Shown here: positions 43,040-54,360 of the stretch, in pieces
How positions within the stretch are numbered: position 1 is the stretch's first letter
How the letters are laid out: the number at the start of each line of letters is the position of its first letter
From: Cristatella mucedo
Taxonomy: Eukaryota; Bryozoa; Phylactolaemata; Cristatellidae
NCBI GenBank assembly: GCA_009760855.2
Contig: WPIO01000056.1
Coordinates: 1 to 64,000, forward strand
Reading direction: 5' to 3'
DNA length: 64,000 nucleotides
The notes under the pieces: model-generated
The model's input: the letters and a program-made list of their open reading frames with translations, nothing else
Database searches by the model: none
What the model was told of the DNA's origin: nothing
Translations under genes and position numbers: made by a program

Positions 43040-43418
43040 CACAAGCCAAACGGTAAGAGGTAGAGCTAGTAGATAATTAGCCCTATCGTCGTCGAACCCT
43101 TAACCATTATCGACCAATGGTGAGAGGCGTGTTCGATGGGTAGAGTCTGTTGCAACGTTGTCGAGAGGGAAACATTGGCAAACTCGCAGAGTGCCCGCCA
43201 CCCCGTGGGTTCGTTGGGTCCTGCAGCAGCAGGCTGCAATCTGTTATTGCTCACCGCAAGCAAGCAGCAGTGTTAGCTGCCAGGGCACTCTCGCTCTTAA
43301 ACGATTGAGGCACTCTAGTCAGCTTACCCTTATTCTTTACCTTGAAGACTGCTGCAGACGGTTAGCTGCTGGCCGGTGTGAGTGTCTGCTGCACGAGTTG
43401 CAATATTGTTTGAAACGT

Positions 43419-43475
43419 GTTTTTTTTTAAAATATTTTTAATATATTTAATATTTTTTTAAATATATTTTTAATA
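43419..43475. repeat. AT-only block
   Basis: About 57 bp of T-run and TTTAATAT-type units, standing out from the GC-balanced intron. Confidence 0.85.
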
Positions 43476-44470
43476 TGCCAAATGAGGGTCACACCTGCAA
43501 TGGAGCAGAGAGCAAGACTGATTGGCTGCTGGCAGGTGCAAGCCTTCCATCGTCCACCGTCTTTGGCGCCTCGCTTCGTCTCAGCCTCTTCCATGTCGTG
43601 CTGTCGATTACTTGTCTGCTTGCACTGCGTAAGCTTTGGCCAACGCAGGTTTCTCCAGGCTAGTCTCCAGATGATCAGATACCCCTTTCTGGCTGTCCGG
43701 TAGGCAACATGACATCAGGCGGACGACAACACGCCTGCCCATGGCTGTTGCAGCCGGATTTCTTCAAAGGGGGGAGGTCTTGGTGATGAGCCTACTGTTA
43801 GCTGCGCAAACAGCAGCTTCTCTGATGTTCGAAGGTGAGTAAGTCTCTCGTCCCACCAAGGCAATTGCATCGCGCGTCGACACGGGTAGCATCGGCAGCC
43901 ATTAGCGTCGGCAGTTTGGCATGCACCAGTGGCCCTATAGCTCACGGCAACAATAGGAAGAATCGCTGACGATAAGTTCGATGGTGGTCTATGCACCTAT
44001 GCCGTGGCAGCCGGCCTTCTTGCTTTTGGCCTGCAAAACTAGTCACCGGTCGAAAAAAGCTTGCACTCTCCTGCCTTCTCATTCTGTCTCTCCAGGAAGT
44101 AGTGGTGTTGCAACCGACCAGCTTGTTGTAGCTGTTGCAGCTTGATGACTGGTCTTTGGATGACGACAGCTCAAGCTGCCATCTGCTTAAGCCTCCAGCT
44201 ACTTGGAAGGTTGTGACCTGCTGTCACAAATAACGTAAAGCAGGCTTTAGACCACCACCACAGGTGCTCAGCTTGAGCTGTGCTTAACTCTGGTGAATTC
44301 ACACAGGCAGGCTGGCCGGCTGGCTGCTTGTGTGCCTTCGTTGCTGTCCTGCACTGGACATGTTCATGCGTCACGGTAATTCTCTCTCACTTGTCGTCCG
44401 ACTGACTGAAAAGTCCCAGCGACGTGGCAGCGTTGCTGGACAGTGTCCAACGAGAAAGCCTGATAATATA
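43476..44470. other. ALAS intron 1, no feature
   Basis: Nothing supported; short frames only. Confidence 0.5.
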
Positions 44471-44690
44471 ATAGTAATAACACTTGATAAAACTTTCTCG
44501 GAGAAGTCTCTTTCTAGGTGCTTTGCATTTGCTGCAAAGGAAGCACAATTGAACAGTTAGCACTAAATAAACAACAAGAATTACACGGTTGGAGGTGACA
44601 TGAACAGGGTCAGCATGCAAGTATGGTTAGTGGCAGCATGCACAGTGTAAGCATGCATAAGCACCTAGAGAGGACAGTGCCCGACGAGGA
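44471..44690 (-). mobile_element. LINE 3' end, minus strand, ALAS intron 1
   Basis: Decayed hairpin (AACTTTCTCGGAGAAGTCTC...AGGTGCTTTGC) and 3' UTR back to the GCACAGTGTAAGCATGC block. Confidence 0.85.
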
Positions 44691-44784
44691 TGGCATATGG
44701 AGAGGACAGTGTCCACTTCCGAACGAACGTTTGAAGTCGAGATATCTTAGAACTTGAGGCTACGTCATCGGTTTAACTGGTATG

Positions 44785-44865
44785 GGGCAGGACTTGGTAA
44801 AGCACCTTCAGAGAACTCAATCTCTTTCTAGGCGCTTTGCATTTGCTGCAAAGGAGCTGTGTAAA
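44785..44865 (-). mobile_element. LINE 3' hairpin, minus strand, ALAS intron 1
   Basis: ACTTGGTAAAGCACCTTCAG...AGGCGCTTTGCATTTGCTGC: an intact hairpin followed by a short 3'-UTR piece. Confidence 0.85.
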
Positions 44866-45154
44866 TAGACGACAGCAGATGCATCGTATCAACGGAGCAG
44901 CCACTGCTCCATTTCCTTTTGCCACGAAGCGAGAAACTTGACGACCTCCACACTTCCCAGATGTCTGTTGTTGCCAAGAGAGAGCTAAAGTGCCAGCCAC
45001 ACCGCGATGACGAATCTAGTCTCGACTCCAAACTGTTGCACTATGTAGACATAGGTCGGTCATAGCAGCAAGCAGTCGGTGTGATGCGCTCGCCTGCTTC
45101 ACCGGCTTCACCCCATGCCTCGTTGCCAGCGTCGTGCCGTTGGTGTCGTTGCAG

Positions 45155-45325
45155 TCGAAGGTCGAGGTGGTGCCAAACAGCAGCCAGCAACGATGGCAGA
45201 CTCGATGGCAGCGGTCGACAGCGTGCCGCCGAATGCTGCGCACGTGCAGGCCGTCGCCGGCAAGCAGTATGCGTTCGTGGTGCCCAGCGCCGGCGTACAG
45301 TCGGACATCATACGAGTCTTGGATG
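45155..45325 (+). CDS. ALAS: 5-aminolevulinate synthase, exon 2
   Basis: Encodes roughly residues 66-122, the variable linker between the targeting region and the catalytic core (GGAKQQPATMADSMAAVDSV, then HVQAVAGKQYAFVVPSAGVQ and SDIIRVLD). This part is poorly conserved among ALAS proteins, so the call rests mainly on splice logic: acceptor GTCGTTGCAG ends at 45154, donor GTCAGT begins at 45326, the two leading bases complete the Ile codon from exon 1, and the trailing G completes Ala with exon 3. No third CP motif is visible here, unlike vertebrate ALAS1. A further short coding exon between exons 1 and 3 cannot be excluded. Confidence 0.75.
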
Positions 45326-46144
45326 GTCAGTAGGCTGCTTGGCAATTTGTGCGCGCCCGCCACTTGTGGACGCATGATGCCTCCTCGCTCGTCCGTCGTC
45401 TGCTCTTGGCTATTTTGCTTCTCTCGCACCGAGTTCCAACGTTCGATAGATAGAGATTCGATTCTTTTAGGACTAGACATTAAGACGTTACTATTATTAT
45501 TTCTATTAGTATTGTTACTATCAACAGCAGCCGGTCGACTTGGTCCGTCAGGACGAACGAATTCCTTCATGCCCGGCCCTTGCTTGCGTCTGCACTCTTC
45601 ATCCCCCGTTGCATCTGCTCTCTTCCACCGGTCAGTCTCCGGTAACCTTTGTCTGCTGCACCGTAGTGCGTGCTGTGGCTGCCGCGCCATCGTTTTGCAT
45701 TTGCTTGCAGCCACGTGACGTGAACGGTGGCTTAGCAGCAGCAAGTTAGCAACGCTCGCGCTGGCCGCTTTGTCAGTCGATGTCGTGCACTCGATTCTAG
45801 AGAGCGGACTGCCGACTGCTGCCGTTGTTGCCCCGAGACTGGGAGCCGTCTTGTCGGAGAGCCTCGGTGAGCGACCTGCACAGCGGCCGGGGCAGATATG
45901 CCGGCTGTCAGAGTAGCAGCCTCTGCTGGCAGATCGAGCGTCCCACACTGCCACCGCAATCTCGTGCGGCTGCTGTTTCTATCGCTGTCCAAGCTTGCTT
46001 GTCGCCCGGTAGCCTGCAGTCTTGCGGCTTCTTGGGGGGGGGGGCAGTCAAGGATATGAGTGCAGTGCTGCCGCTGGTGCTTGCAAGGATCACGGCTAGA
46101 GCGCCGGCACGTAAGGACTCTTGTTTCCGGTGCTCTCTGCTGTG
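45326..46144. other. ALAS intron 2, left part
   Basis: A decayed plus-strand LINE tail at about 45440-45520 (AGAGATTCGATTCTTTTAGG then ATT-like units) and a G11 run at 46034-46044; otherwise featureless. Confidence 0.5.
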
Positions 46145-46405
46145 CAGGTTTTCTCTTTATAGCACCGTGGGAGAATTAAATCTCTAACCAGTCGCATTAC
46201 AACTCGCTACAGTAGATGCAATACTGATGCAAATTATTATAATTATCATATTTATTATTATAGTAATATGGTTGTATGGCATCCTCGAACAACCTAATCT
46301 CTTTCAACGTACTTGACGTATGCCTTAAAGGAAACTTTAACAAATGGCTAGTGGTAGCACGTGCAGTGCAAGCATGCGTAATCAAGGTTAGTGGAATCAC
46401 CAAGA
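46145..46405 (-). mobile_element. LINE tail remnants, minus strand, ALAS intron 2
   Basis: Two decayed hairpins in tandem, TATAGCACCGTGGGAG...ATTAAATCTC and ATGGCATCCTCGAACA...CAACGTACTTGACG, with an ATT-like stretch at 46230-46265. Confidence 0.7.
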
Positions 46406-46614
46406 GTTAGCGATGAGCTAGATGTCTTGCCCAGGCAAACACGCAAGTATCAAGCTCAGAAAGGCACGTAAAAGCTCACAATGAGAGAGCCAAATATCAC
46501 TGGCTTGTAGAACCCCTAAATTGTATCATGCACCGAACTGTGCAAATAGAGCATGCTTTAAAAAAATCTTGGCTGATCAATCAGCCTCATTCGTTAATTC
46601 ACTGGAGCCCTGGT

Positions 46615-46830
46615 GAAGCGAGCGAAACCAAGGAGTGTCTTAAGCTCAGACACGAGGGCTGAAAAGTTGATGCAGCTGGTGGCCGGAGCCGTCTGCGAGT
46701 TCCCGAGTTTTGGTGCATACAACTCGATTGCCCGATCGCCTGAAGGTTTCAATGCACTGCAAGGAACGTCCATGCAACGAGCAGTGCAGTGTCGAGAAGC
46801 AGGTTTCGCAAGGGCTCACTGCTGAAAGAG
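46615..46830 (-). mobile_element. Diverged LINE ORF2 fragment, minus strand
   Basis: The sequence around 46690-46770 (GCGAGTTCCCGAGTTTTGGT, then GCATACAACTC) matches the antisense of the KSFGDRAFSSYAPKAWNSLP segment. Confidence 0.6.
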
Positions 46831-46939
46831 ATTTGAGTTCTGATAGGTAGGCCTGTGCATATTGATAGGGGGCCACTGAAGCATAGACAGAAGTGGCTTG
46901 TGTGATGTGATTTAGCTATGTACCTTCTGCTTGCAGATA

Positions 46940-47012
46940 TTAGCACCGATCATTCGGTTATGCTTTGTCTACAGCATCAGTAAAGTGCCTAGAAAGAGAC
47001 TTTTTTTTTACA
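46940..47012 (+). mobile_element. LINE tail remnant, plus strand
   Basis: CATTCGGTTATGCTTTGTCT, then AAAGTGCCTAGAAAGAGACT and a T-run: half of the terminal hairpin. Confidence 0.6.
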
Positions 47013-47318
47013 AATGTATTTGTTTTGTTATTGTTATTTATGAGAGGCCAGATGAGCTACTGAGTTTCGTGCCATATGCAAAGTGACAGGGGCCAGGAGT
47101 ACTGGATACAGAGAAATGCAGTAATCTTCAGTTTGGCTAGTTTGTGTAATTTGTTTCCTTTATTTCCGCACAGCACATTGCACACCTCGATTGTGCCGAA
47201 AGCGCTTGCTTCGGCTGGGCCAAAGTGCATAATTTCCGGTGACCGTGTTGCACCTCAGGTGCGCCTCAGTCCGGCGGTTGGCCCGGTTTCCCGGCAGCGC
47301 TCCTCCTGCCTGTTTCAG

Positions 47319-47565
47319 CTTCGCCCAAGCCTTCGGCGCCGGCAGAGCAAGCCGGAAGCAAGTTCGCCTACGAGCAGTTCTTCAAGGATCGCATCCAGGA
47401 CAAGAAAGACGATCAGTCGTACCGCGTCTTTCGCAAGGTGCTTCGAGATGCCAGCCGGTTCCCGTATGCCACGGAGCTGACACGCGGAAAGAAGGACATA
47501 CAAGTGTGGTGCAGCAACGACTACCTCGGCATGAGCTGGCATCCGCAAGTGCGCAAGGCCGTCCA
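47319..47565 (+). CDS. ALAS: 5-aminolevulinate synthase, exon 3 (start of catalytic core)
   Basis: Encodes roughly residues 123-204: SKFAYEQFFKDRIQDKKDDQ, SYRVFRKVLRDASRFPYATE and VWCSNDYLGMSWHPQVRKAV. The YxxFF-x-KxxxKK-x-D-x-xYRVF and VWCSNDYLGMS motifs are diagnostic for ALAS; the CSNDYLG segment helps bind substrate. Acceptor TGTTTCAG ends at 47318 and donor GTGAGT begins at 47566. Phase: the leading CT completes Ala with exon 2, and the trailing CA joins exon 4 as His. Confidence 0.97.
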
Positions 47566-47723
47566 GTGAGTCACGCCCTCGGGCCGCTGCTCGGTGCCAG
47601 GCGCACGTGCTGGCGCTGCACTTGCTTCGATGGACTTCCGGCTGGCTATGGCTGTGGCAGGTCGCTCGATCTCAGCCCTGGCAGGGACGCTGTCATCGCC
47701 AGCAGAGACCGAGTCAATCGACA

Positions 47724-47733
47724 AGAGAGAGAG

Positions 47734-47785
<52 letters not shown>

Positions 47786-47839
47786 TGTGTGTGTGTGTCT
47801 GTGTGTGTCTGTGTGTGTGTGTGCTTGTGTGCATGTGTG

Positions 47840-47908
<69 letters not shown>

Positions 47909-47914
47909 ACACGT

Positions 47915-47953
<39 letters not shown>

Positions 47954-48060
47954 TGTGTATGTGTGTGTGTGTATGTGTGCTTGCAGGTGCTTGTTGTGCA
48001 CGTGTGTGAGGTGCATGTGCCTGTGTGCTCGTGTGTGTGTGCATGTTTGCGTGTGTGTTC
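47724..48060. repeat. Long (GT)n tract in ALAS intron 3
   Basis: About 330 bp of GT repeat with TC, CT, CA and CG interruptions. It makes long spurious Cys/Val and Thr/His open frames on both strands. Confidence 0.97.
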
Positions 48061-48484
48061 TCTGTTTCTTTCTGCCGAGCCCGTGGCGGTGGGAGGGCAG
48101 ACGAGCCAAGTGTTGAGTCGCAATATCCTGTGCACTGTGCACGGCATAGCTACCACCACTGCCATCGACCACGGCATCGGCCGCACAGCTGAGTAATCCC
48201 GGCATGGCGGCTCCAGCGCAGTTTGGTAGCACCCTGCGCTGGCAATGGGTGAGCGCAATCGTGGCCGCTGCACCACCTTCTCTGTCGCGGCAGCAAATGG
48301 GTTCGAGCCCGTTGCAGGGCCTCTGCCTGTGGTTTCCGCCCATTCAATTCTCACTCCGCAGATGGTTTACTAGGGGTGGCTGTGCCTTCGAGTTTCAGCA
48401 GACTCAGGCTGCTGTTTCGAACTCTCCCTGCCCCCTGCAGCTCACTTGCTCAACCTCCACCTGCTTTTTCCTTTCAATTTACAG

Positions 48485-48669
48485 CGAGGCAGTCGATCTG
48501 CACGGTGTAGGGGCCGGTGGCACTCGCAACATTTCTGGCAACTCGCCTCTGCACGAGCGCCTCGAGGCCGAGCTGGCACGCCTGCACCAGAAAGAGGCTG
48601 CCCTGCTGTTCACCTCATGCTACGTGGCCAACGACACATCGCTGATGACGCTCGCCAAAATGATGCCCG
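48485..48669 (+). CDS. ALAS: 5-aminolevulinate synthase, exon 4
   Basis: Encodes residues 205-266: [40 protein letters not shown] and [20 protein letters not shown] (about 214-223) is the invariant glycine-rich motif. Acceptor CAATTTACAG ends at 48484 and donor GTCAGC begins at 48670; phases fit exons 3 and 5. Confidence 0.98.
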
Positions 48670-48779
48670 GTCAGCGGCCATGCCGGATGCACTCAACCGT
48701 CACGTGCAGCGGCAGGTGCCCTTCGGGCGCACATGGCCTCTACTCTATGATCATGCTAACGCTGCTGTGTTTCTTGCAG

Positions 48780-48959
48780 GTTGCCACATCTTCTCCGACT
48801 CGGGCAACCACGCCTCCATGATCCAGGGCATCCGAAACAGTGGCGTGCCGAAGCACGTGTTCAAGCATAATGACCCGGCCGACTTGCGCAGGCTGCTGAT
48901 GACGGTGCCTCTGTCGACACCAAAGATAGTGGCTTTCGAGACCGTCTACTCGATGTCGG
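48780..48959 (+). CDS. ALAS: 5-aminolevulinate synthase, exon 5
   Basis: Encodes residues 267-326: [30 protein letters not shown] and [13 protein letters not shown]. His277 in NHAS corresponds to the histidine that stacks on the PLP ring (His142 in the Rhodobacter enzyme). Acceptor TTCTTGCAG ends at 48779; donor GTGAGT begins at 48960. The preceding intron is only 110 bp. Confidence 0.98.
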
Positions 48960-49149
48960 GTGAGTTGGCCGTCCATCGCTTGGCAGTGCACGAGTCTGCA
49001 CGTGGGCCATGCTAGCAGGTGTGCCCTCCTCGGGCACATCGGGCGAGTCTCTCGGAGCATGCGGCTGGCTGCGGAGCTGGCCGTCGATCGATACGATCGT
49101 TCGACGTATTATCTAGCGGCAGATGAATGATGCTCCCACCGCTGTCGTC

Positions 49150-49262
49150 ACCGCCCACTGCACTCGGTGAACGACTGCTGCCCACTCTGCTGCCGCCGAC
49201 TCGAACCTTTGACCCTTGAGGCCGTGAATGCCAAGCGAGTCACCTCTATGAAGGCCAAGACC
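49150..49262 (-). mobile_element. SINE I remnant in ALAS intron 5
   Basis: In minus sense: GACTCGCTTGGCATTCACGG then AAAGGTTCGAGTCGG (B box), resembling the SINE I head, with decayed downstream sequence. Confidence 0.55.
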
Positions 49263-49297
49263 TAGCGACGCCATGCTCTCCCTTTAATTTCGTGCAG

Positions 49298-49602
49298 GCG
49301 ACATTTGCCCTCTGGAGGAGCTTCTCGACGTGACACGCGAGTTCGGCGCCATCTCGTTCGTCGACGAGGTGCACGCCGTCGGCCTGTACGGCCATCACGG
49401 TGCCGGCGTGGGCGAGCGAGACGGACAGCTGCACAAGATGGACATCATCACGGGCACGCTGGGCAAGGCGTTCGGCAACGTGGGCGGCTACGTGGCCGCC
49501 TCGGCAAGCCTGATCGACATGCTGCGCAGCTATGGCGCCGGCTTCATATTCACCACGTCTCTGCCTCCGACCGTGCTTAGCGGCACGCTCGAGTCGGTGA
49601 AG
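49298..49602 (+). CDS. ALAS: 5-aminolevulinate synthase, exon 6 (PLP-lysine exon)
   Basis: Encodes residues 327-428: [52 protein letters not shown] and [15 protein letters not shown]. Asp349 and His352 (DEVH) and the Schiff-base Lys383 (TLGKAFG) keep the expected spacing (34 residues from Asp to Lys; 72 from His277 to Asp349), so all key active-site residues are present. Acceptor TTCGTGCAG ends at 49297; donor GTGAGA begins at 49603; the exon ends on a whole codon. The largest coding exon, with no intron between the cofactor-binding Asp and the catalytic Lys. Confidence 0.99.
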
Positions 49603-49944
49603 GTGAGAGGTCAAGCAGTCTGCTGTCTGCATCAGCTGATTGTGCTGAATGTTCGTTGCTGCTTTCACTTGCCAATCGGTAGCAGCAAAGGGTTGCGACC
49701 AGACCTCTTAGCACATTATTTTATTCTTCGCTGTGCGTGTGTTTGTTTGCCGTGGTGAGCACGAATGCTAGTGAATCTTGAGTGCATGCATGTGAGAGAT
49801 TTTGTGCGCACACGATGGGACAAACGTTATTCGAAAATTAGTGGTTCAAAAATCTATTAAGAAGATTCAAAAGACGACAGACAGAGAGAGGTGAGAGAAA
49901 AGTTATGAAAATAAAATATAGAAATGCAGAGAAGAGAAGATAGA

Positions 49945-50045
49945 GCGATATAATAATAATAATAATACTGTACTTGATAAAGCGCCCTCAGAGAACGTAA
50001 TCTCTTTCTAGGCGCTTTACATTTGCAGCAAAGGGAAGCTATGAT
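49945..50045 (-). mobile_element. LINE 3' hairpin, minus strand, ALAS intron 6
   Basis: (ATA)n tail, GTACTTGATAAAGCGCCCTC...AGGCGCTTTACATTTGCAGC. A near-consensus short insertion about 250 bp before exon 7. Confidence 0.92.
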
Positions 50046-50288
50046 AACAAGAGTGATGATAACACGAGAGAAGCAGTGAAGAGTGTAGTGTGCAGAAAGG
50101 AATGTGAGAATGAGAAGAAGTGAGAGATCCGACTGTCGTCATAACCGTACAATGCTCGCACTAGATGTAGTAGTAAATCTGCATTTTAATCCCGCCAAAG
50201 TGGCATCGCTGCCTTCTGTATCGTTGCACCCTCGCATCCGTGATCATTTCTTCATGTTTTTTCTGCCTCTTCTCCCGGCATGCTGCAG

Positions 50289-50417
50289 ATACTGGCCAGC
50301 GATGAGGGTCGTGAGCTACGAGCGCGTCATCGGGCCAGCGTCAAAATGCTTCGCCAGATGCTGTTCGACAAGCGCATCCCTGTGTTGGACTGCCCCAGCC
50401 ACATCCTGCCGGTCAAG
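50289..50417 (+). CDS. ALAS: 5-aminolevulinate synthase, exon 7
   Basis: Encodes residues 429-471: ILASDEGRELRARHRASVKM, LRQMLFDKRIPVLDCPSHIL, PVK. The CPSHI-x-PV motif is ALAS-specific. Acceptor CATGCTGCAG ends at 50288, donor GTGAGC begins at 50418; phase 0 at both ends. Confidence 0.97.
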
Positions 50418-50854
50418 GTGAGCGATTGCTGTAGGTTCTTTGAGCTCCGCAAGCCCCGCCCCCTCCAGGCAGAAGGCAGTGCACCCCCATGCCATGGCCC
50501 TGCCTCCCAATGAATGCCACCGGTCGTGCCAAAGTCACTATGGAATTGATCTGTTGGGCATTAGTGTGCTAATGTTATCTGTGCTGTGGCAGCAACCGCA
50601 TTGCACTGCAAATGTGACCAGTGGTCACCAAAGTTTAGTCAGTAAGCCCTCAGTAAAAGACAGGCTGCTTACATTTCAGAGCCAATCATCATCATTGGTA
50701 GGGTTATCTCTCGGCTGGCTGCTTGATTAACCGAGCTTGCACTAATGCTACATTTATGTGAAGGCCACCGTGACGGTGTCGTTGTCGGCTGCTCTGGCCT
50801 TTGAGTCAATCCCAGCATTCATTTCCAATTTCCGCCACTGCTTGCTTCTCCAAG

Positions 50855-51193
50855 GTGGGCGACCCTCAGCTCGTCGTCAAGGCATCCAACGACCTGCTGA
50901 ACGACCACGGTATCTACGTGCAGCCGATCAACTACCCCACCGTGCCTCGCGGCCAGGAGATGCTGCGCGTGGCGCCCACGCCCCACCACCAGCCGGCCAT
51001 GATTGAGCACTTCGTCGACTCGCTCGTCAGCGTCTGGAAGCGCAACGGTCTGCGATTCGTTGATCGCTCGCCTCAGTGCGGCCGCTGCCGGCTGCCTCTC
51101 AAGTCGGCCTACTGGAACCAGGACGCAGCAGAGGCGAGCATGTGCGGTGGACGCGAGTGCAAGAAGTACCTGCTGCAGGCCACAGCCGCTTAG
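50855..51193 (+). CDS. ALAS: 5-aminolevulinate synthase, exon 8 (C-terminus)
   Basis: Encodes residues 472-583 and the TAG stop: VGDPQLVVKASNDLLNDHGI, YVQPINYPTVPRGQEMLRVA and PTPHHQPAMI. YVQ-x-INYPTVPRG-E-LR-APTPHH is a hallmark of ALAS. The tail has two cysteine pairs (CGRC about residues 543-546, then CGGREC), typical of metazoan ALAS C-terminal extensions, though the end is divergent. Acceptor CTTCTCCAAG ends at 50854. Confidence 0.98.
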   Translation: MGDPQLVVKASNDLLNDHGIYVQPINYPTVPRGQEMLRVAPTPHHQPAMIEHFVDSLVSVWKRNGLRFVDRSPQCGRCRLPLKSAYWNQDAAEASMCGGRECKKYLLQATAA

Positions 51194-51365
51194 CGGCCAC
51201 CACCTCACGGTCGACTCGGCTCTGTGGGCTCGGCTTTCATTTTAATCTCGTACTCTCTCTCTCTTTGCTTTTGGTACTCTATTTTCATTGTTTCGGCTAG
51301 TGGTTGACATGCAAATTCGGTATTTCTAATGTTTCAGAGCCCAGATGTATTGCCGGCGACGTTAA

Positions 51366-51371
51366 AATAAA
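51366..51371 (+). terminator. Poly(A) signal AATAAA for ALAS
   Basis: Canonical AATAAA about 170 bases after the ALAS stop codon, followed by TTCTTAGTTGTTCTCTGG, a T/G-rich stretch plausible for the downstream element. Confidence 0.7.
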
Positions 51372-52382
51372 TCCTAGTGCTGGTTTTACTTCTTAGTTGT
51401 TCTCTGGATTGGCCGGAAGTCAATGCCATCGATCATGTTTGTTTTGCAGACTGCAGTAAGTAACCACGGGCTGGCTCTAGCTGCTTCGATGCCCTTACGA
51501 AAGAGTCAATCGGATCATTGTAGGCATTTTAGCATTGACTCCGAGATGAAGTCAATCGTCAAAATATACGGTCGCTCTCCGAAAGCTTCAGGACACTTTG
51601 TTTCTCAGCATAGCGTTACTTACACACCCACAATGGCAGGATACCTGAGGCTCAGACGCCATCATTCAGTTAGATGAGAAGGCAGTCGTTCAACTAACTC
51701 ATGTGAATCGATGGCACACAGTGTGGGCTTGTTCGTAGCTTTGCATGTTCTTGAATTATGAGCCGAGTCCACCTCCCAGTGAACCAGTCCACCTTTCAGT
51801 GCACCAAACCACGTCCCAGTGAGCCAGCATAGCTCCTACTTCGTAATGGGGCAGCACCATTTCCTGTGGACCAGTCTACCTGCCAAGCAACTAGTCATCC
51901 ACTTAGGGCACCAGGGATGTGAGACCAGGCACTGATTATCCCTCGATCTTTCTACGGTAGCCGTGTGAGTTTTCTAACATGTCAACAAGACAGTCATTGC
52001 TTCAACTTTCAATCGGGCTTCGATCGTCTTGCCTTGGCAGGTTTCTGCTTGGGTAATTATAGCTTGTCATAGAAAAGTAGTGGCAGGTGACGGCTGTAGC
52101 CAGAAGCAAGTTGCAGGCTTGAGGTGCATTCGAGCTGAAGACCTGATGAGCAAAAGATTTCAATTAAGTACAAGCATGGGTGATACGACTGGGAGGAGCC
52201 GACGAGCATTAACCGTGCACGAGAGCACGTGACTGGACGAGCAAGGTTGGATCGGCAGCAGGTGCAACGTTGACTTCGCATGAGAATTGTGGCTGCTGCG
52301 AGTTGCACAGTCTTGGACTTGCAGAGCAAGTGCTCCAGTCGCTGACGATCAGTATGGACCGGCATGCATTTTTGCAGTGCAC
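51372..52382. other. ALAS 3' flank, no gene
   Basis: Contains a short CCAGT-rich imperfect repeat (51775-51860, CACC.CCCAGTGA.CCAG-type units). No gene or element recognised. Confidence 0.5.
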
Positions 52383-53876
52383 TGTATCCAGGCGTCGGGC
52401 AGATGTTTGTTTGCTTGTGGACTGAGGAGTGCTGTGCCCATTCAGGGCTCTGCATTGTGGTCCCTGGGCGGTTATTGGCTACTCTGTAATGGAGCAAAAA
52501 AGCTGAGCCGCTAGAACGGCTAGGCGGCTGGAGCCAGTGGCCTAGCCAAGCCACGAAGGTCATATATTCTCAACCTCTCAATGTTCTCACTTTATCCCGT
52601 GTTCCCTGCCCCTATCCAAAGAAAACGTGCTCAATTCCCCAGGCAGGTTGCTTCCCAGTCTGTCGATGTCACGAGCTTCTGCGTGCTAGCTTTTGGAAGT
52701 AAGGCTGCTTTTGCATGTACCCCCTCCCCATCTCTTCTTACCGCTAGCTCATGCAGCTGTAGTCTAATGATTATTTGGCCACCACTGTCTGGCCGCCTTT
52801 GTAGTCAGTCAGCCGTGTAGCCCGAGGAGTGGTCGAGCCGGCTTTTTCGAGGGTTTACCAACCGAGATAGCGATCGTGAGAATACTGACTGTACCATTAG
52901 TTATTTTCTTGCCTTGTTTGCCGCTGGGTTGGAACAAAGCGAAGCCTGCTGCAGGCTGTGCTAGAGCTAGGGTGTGGTTGCAGAAGGTCATTGGGTAAAG
53001 CGAGTCGCCCTTCCCAGATATCCCATCGGAAACGCTCCTTCTCGTCCTGTCTCTACGCGTTGGCCGTTCGTCAACTAGGGTGCTCTAGTTCGATACTGAT
53101 ACTGTAAATTTGCCTTATTTGCCTCGTCGGCAGGGAAACTTACGATCTGCGACCTCTTTGTTCGATCGGCGAGCAGGCTGGCATAGCTGGCATCCTGCAT
53201 GGGACATATGGCATCTCCATGTCGCAACACATCCGTCGCCATCGGGCACCTATAGCTCGTGCGTCCGGTGTGTCTGCGACCGTCCTAAATTATTATTAAA
53301 TCCGTTTTACTAGTGCTTCATTTTACTGATTTTATGCTCTCGAGCCTGGCGCTGAGTTAGTGCCGGGCCACGACCGTTGGAAGCAATGCAGATGGTTCTT
53401 GCATATGCCCAGCAGATCACACGGCTGGGGCCAGCCTTTGTCACGTGACACAGAAACGAGACACCATTTCACAGGATTATTAAATTCGCAAGTTCCTAGA
53501 GCAAGAAGGCGAAGCGATAGCAGTCACCTACAATTCTGTTCCACCGGGTTCGATAGGGATCACAACGGTTCGTGGGGGCCCAGCCTGGCTCTGAGTGACG
53601 TCATTGGCCTTTTTATTCCATTACTTTGGCAGCCTCGTTGTCTCGAAGCTTCGGCTTTGCTTCGTCATTTCTGGCTGATTCGGCCACAATAGAAAATAGT
53701 AGCTGCAACACAAGGAGGTAGGAGCAAAATGTGGGCATATTATCGCCATCCTCGGTTTCGCCCCAACCCGATGAGCGCTCTACACTGCGGCACGTGACCA
53801 TATCCCTGTACAGCATTTGTACTCACTGCCAGTCCATCGGCCCGTGTGGATGCTATCCACTCTTTCGTCTCTCCGT

Positions 53877-53935
53877 ATGTGTGTGTGTGTGTGTGTCTCT
53901 CTCCCTTCCTCTCTATATATATATATACTCCATGC
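53877..53935. repeat. (GT)n/(CT)n/(TA)n compound microsatellite
   Basis: GTGTGTGTGTGT, then CTCTCTCCC, then TATATATATA in sequence. Confidence 0.93.
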
Positions 53936-54360
53936 TCCGGAGCAGCATGCCCGATGGCTCCAACAACTGAATGTAGGCAGGCCTCCTTGTCATTTTTTGT
54001 CGCCTGAGTACAATACAGTGTCGTCTCACTACGCGACACGTCTGAAATGGGCTTCGCCATTCATCATTCTTATTTGTCGTGCGAGCCGTGTCGATCGAGC
54101 CCCCACACATCCAGCACCGATCGCTGACCCATCGAGTGAGCTTCTGTTTTCTTCCATAGTGAGGCTAACTACATGACAATTAAAATCTGTCGGTACCTTC
54201 GGTAGGAGTTCGGTCTTGCTTTCGAAACTGTCGGCACTCTGCAGTGCCTGCATTGATACGATCAACCCAGCCGGCTTGCATCCTAGCTTTGAGCTGTACT
54301 GCTCAAGTAAATGAGGCCTTTTGAGTGGTGGCATGGCCCCATACCTCTCCAAAACCGGCT

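Noticed and set aside
45155-45325. Third heme-regulatory CP motif in ALAS exon 2
   Set aside because: No Cys-Pro pair occurs in the exon; the nearest candidates (VVPSAG, SVPPNA) lack cysteine.
47239-47560. Alternative open frames over ALAS exon 3
   Set aside because: Out-of-frame shadows; only the frame with VWCSNDYLGMS matches ALAS and keeps exon phases.
47521-48354. Long Thr-His and Cys-Val open frames on both strands
   Set aside because: They are translations of the (GT)n tract in ALAS intron 3.
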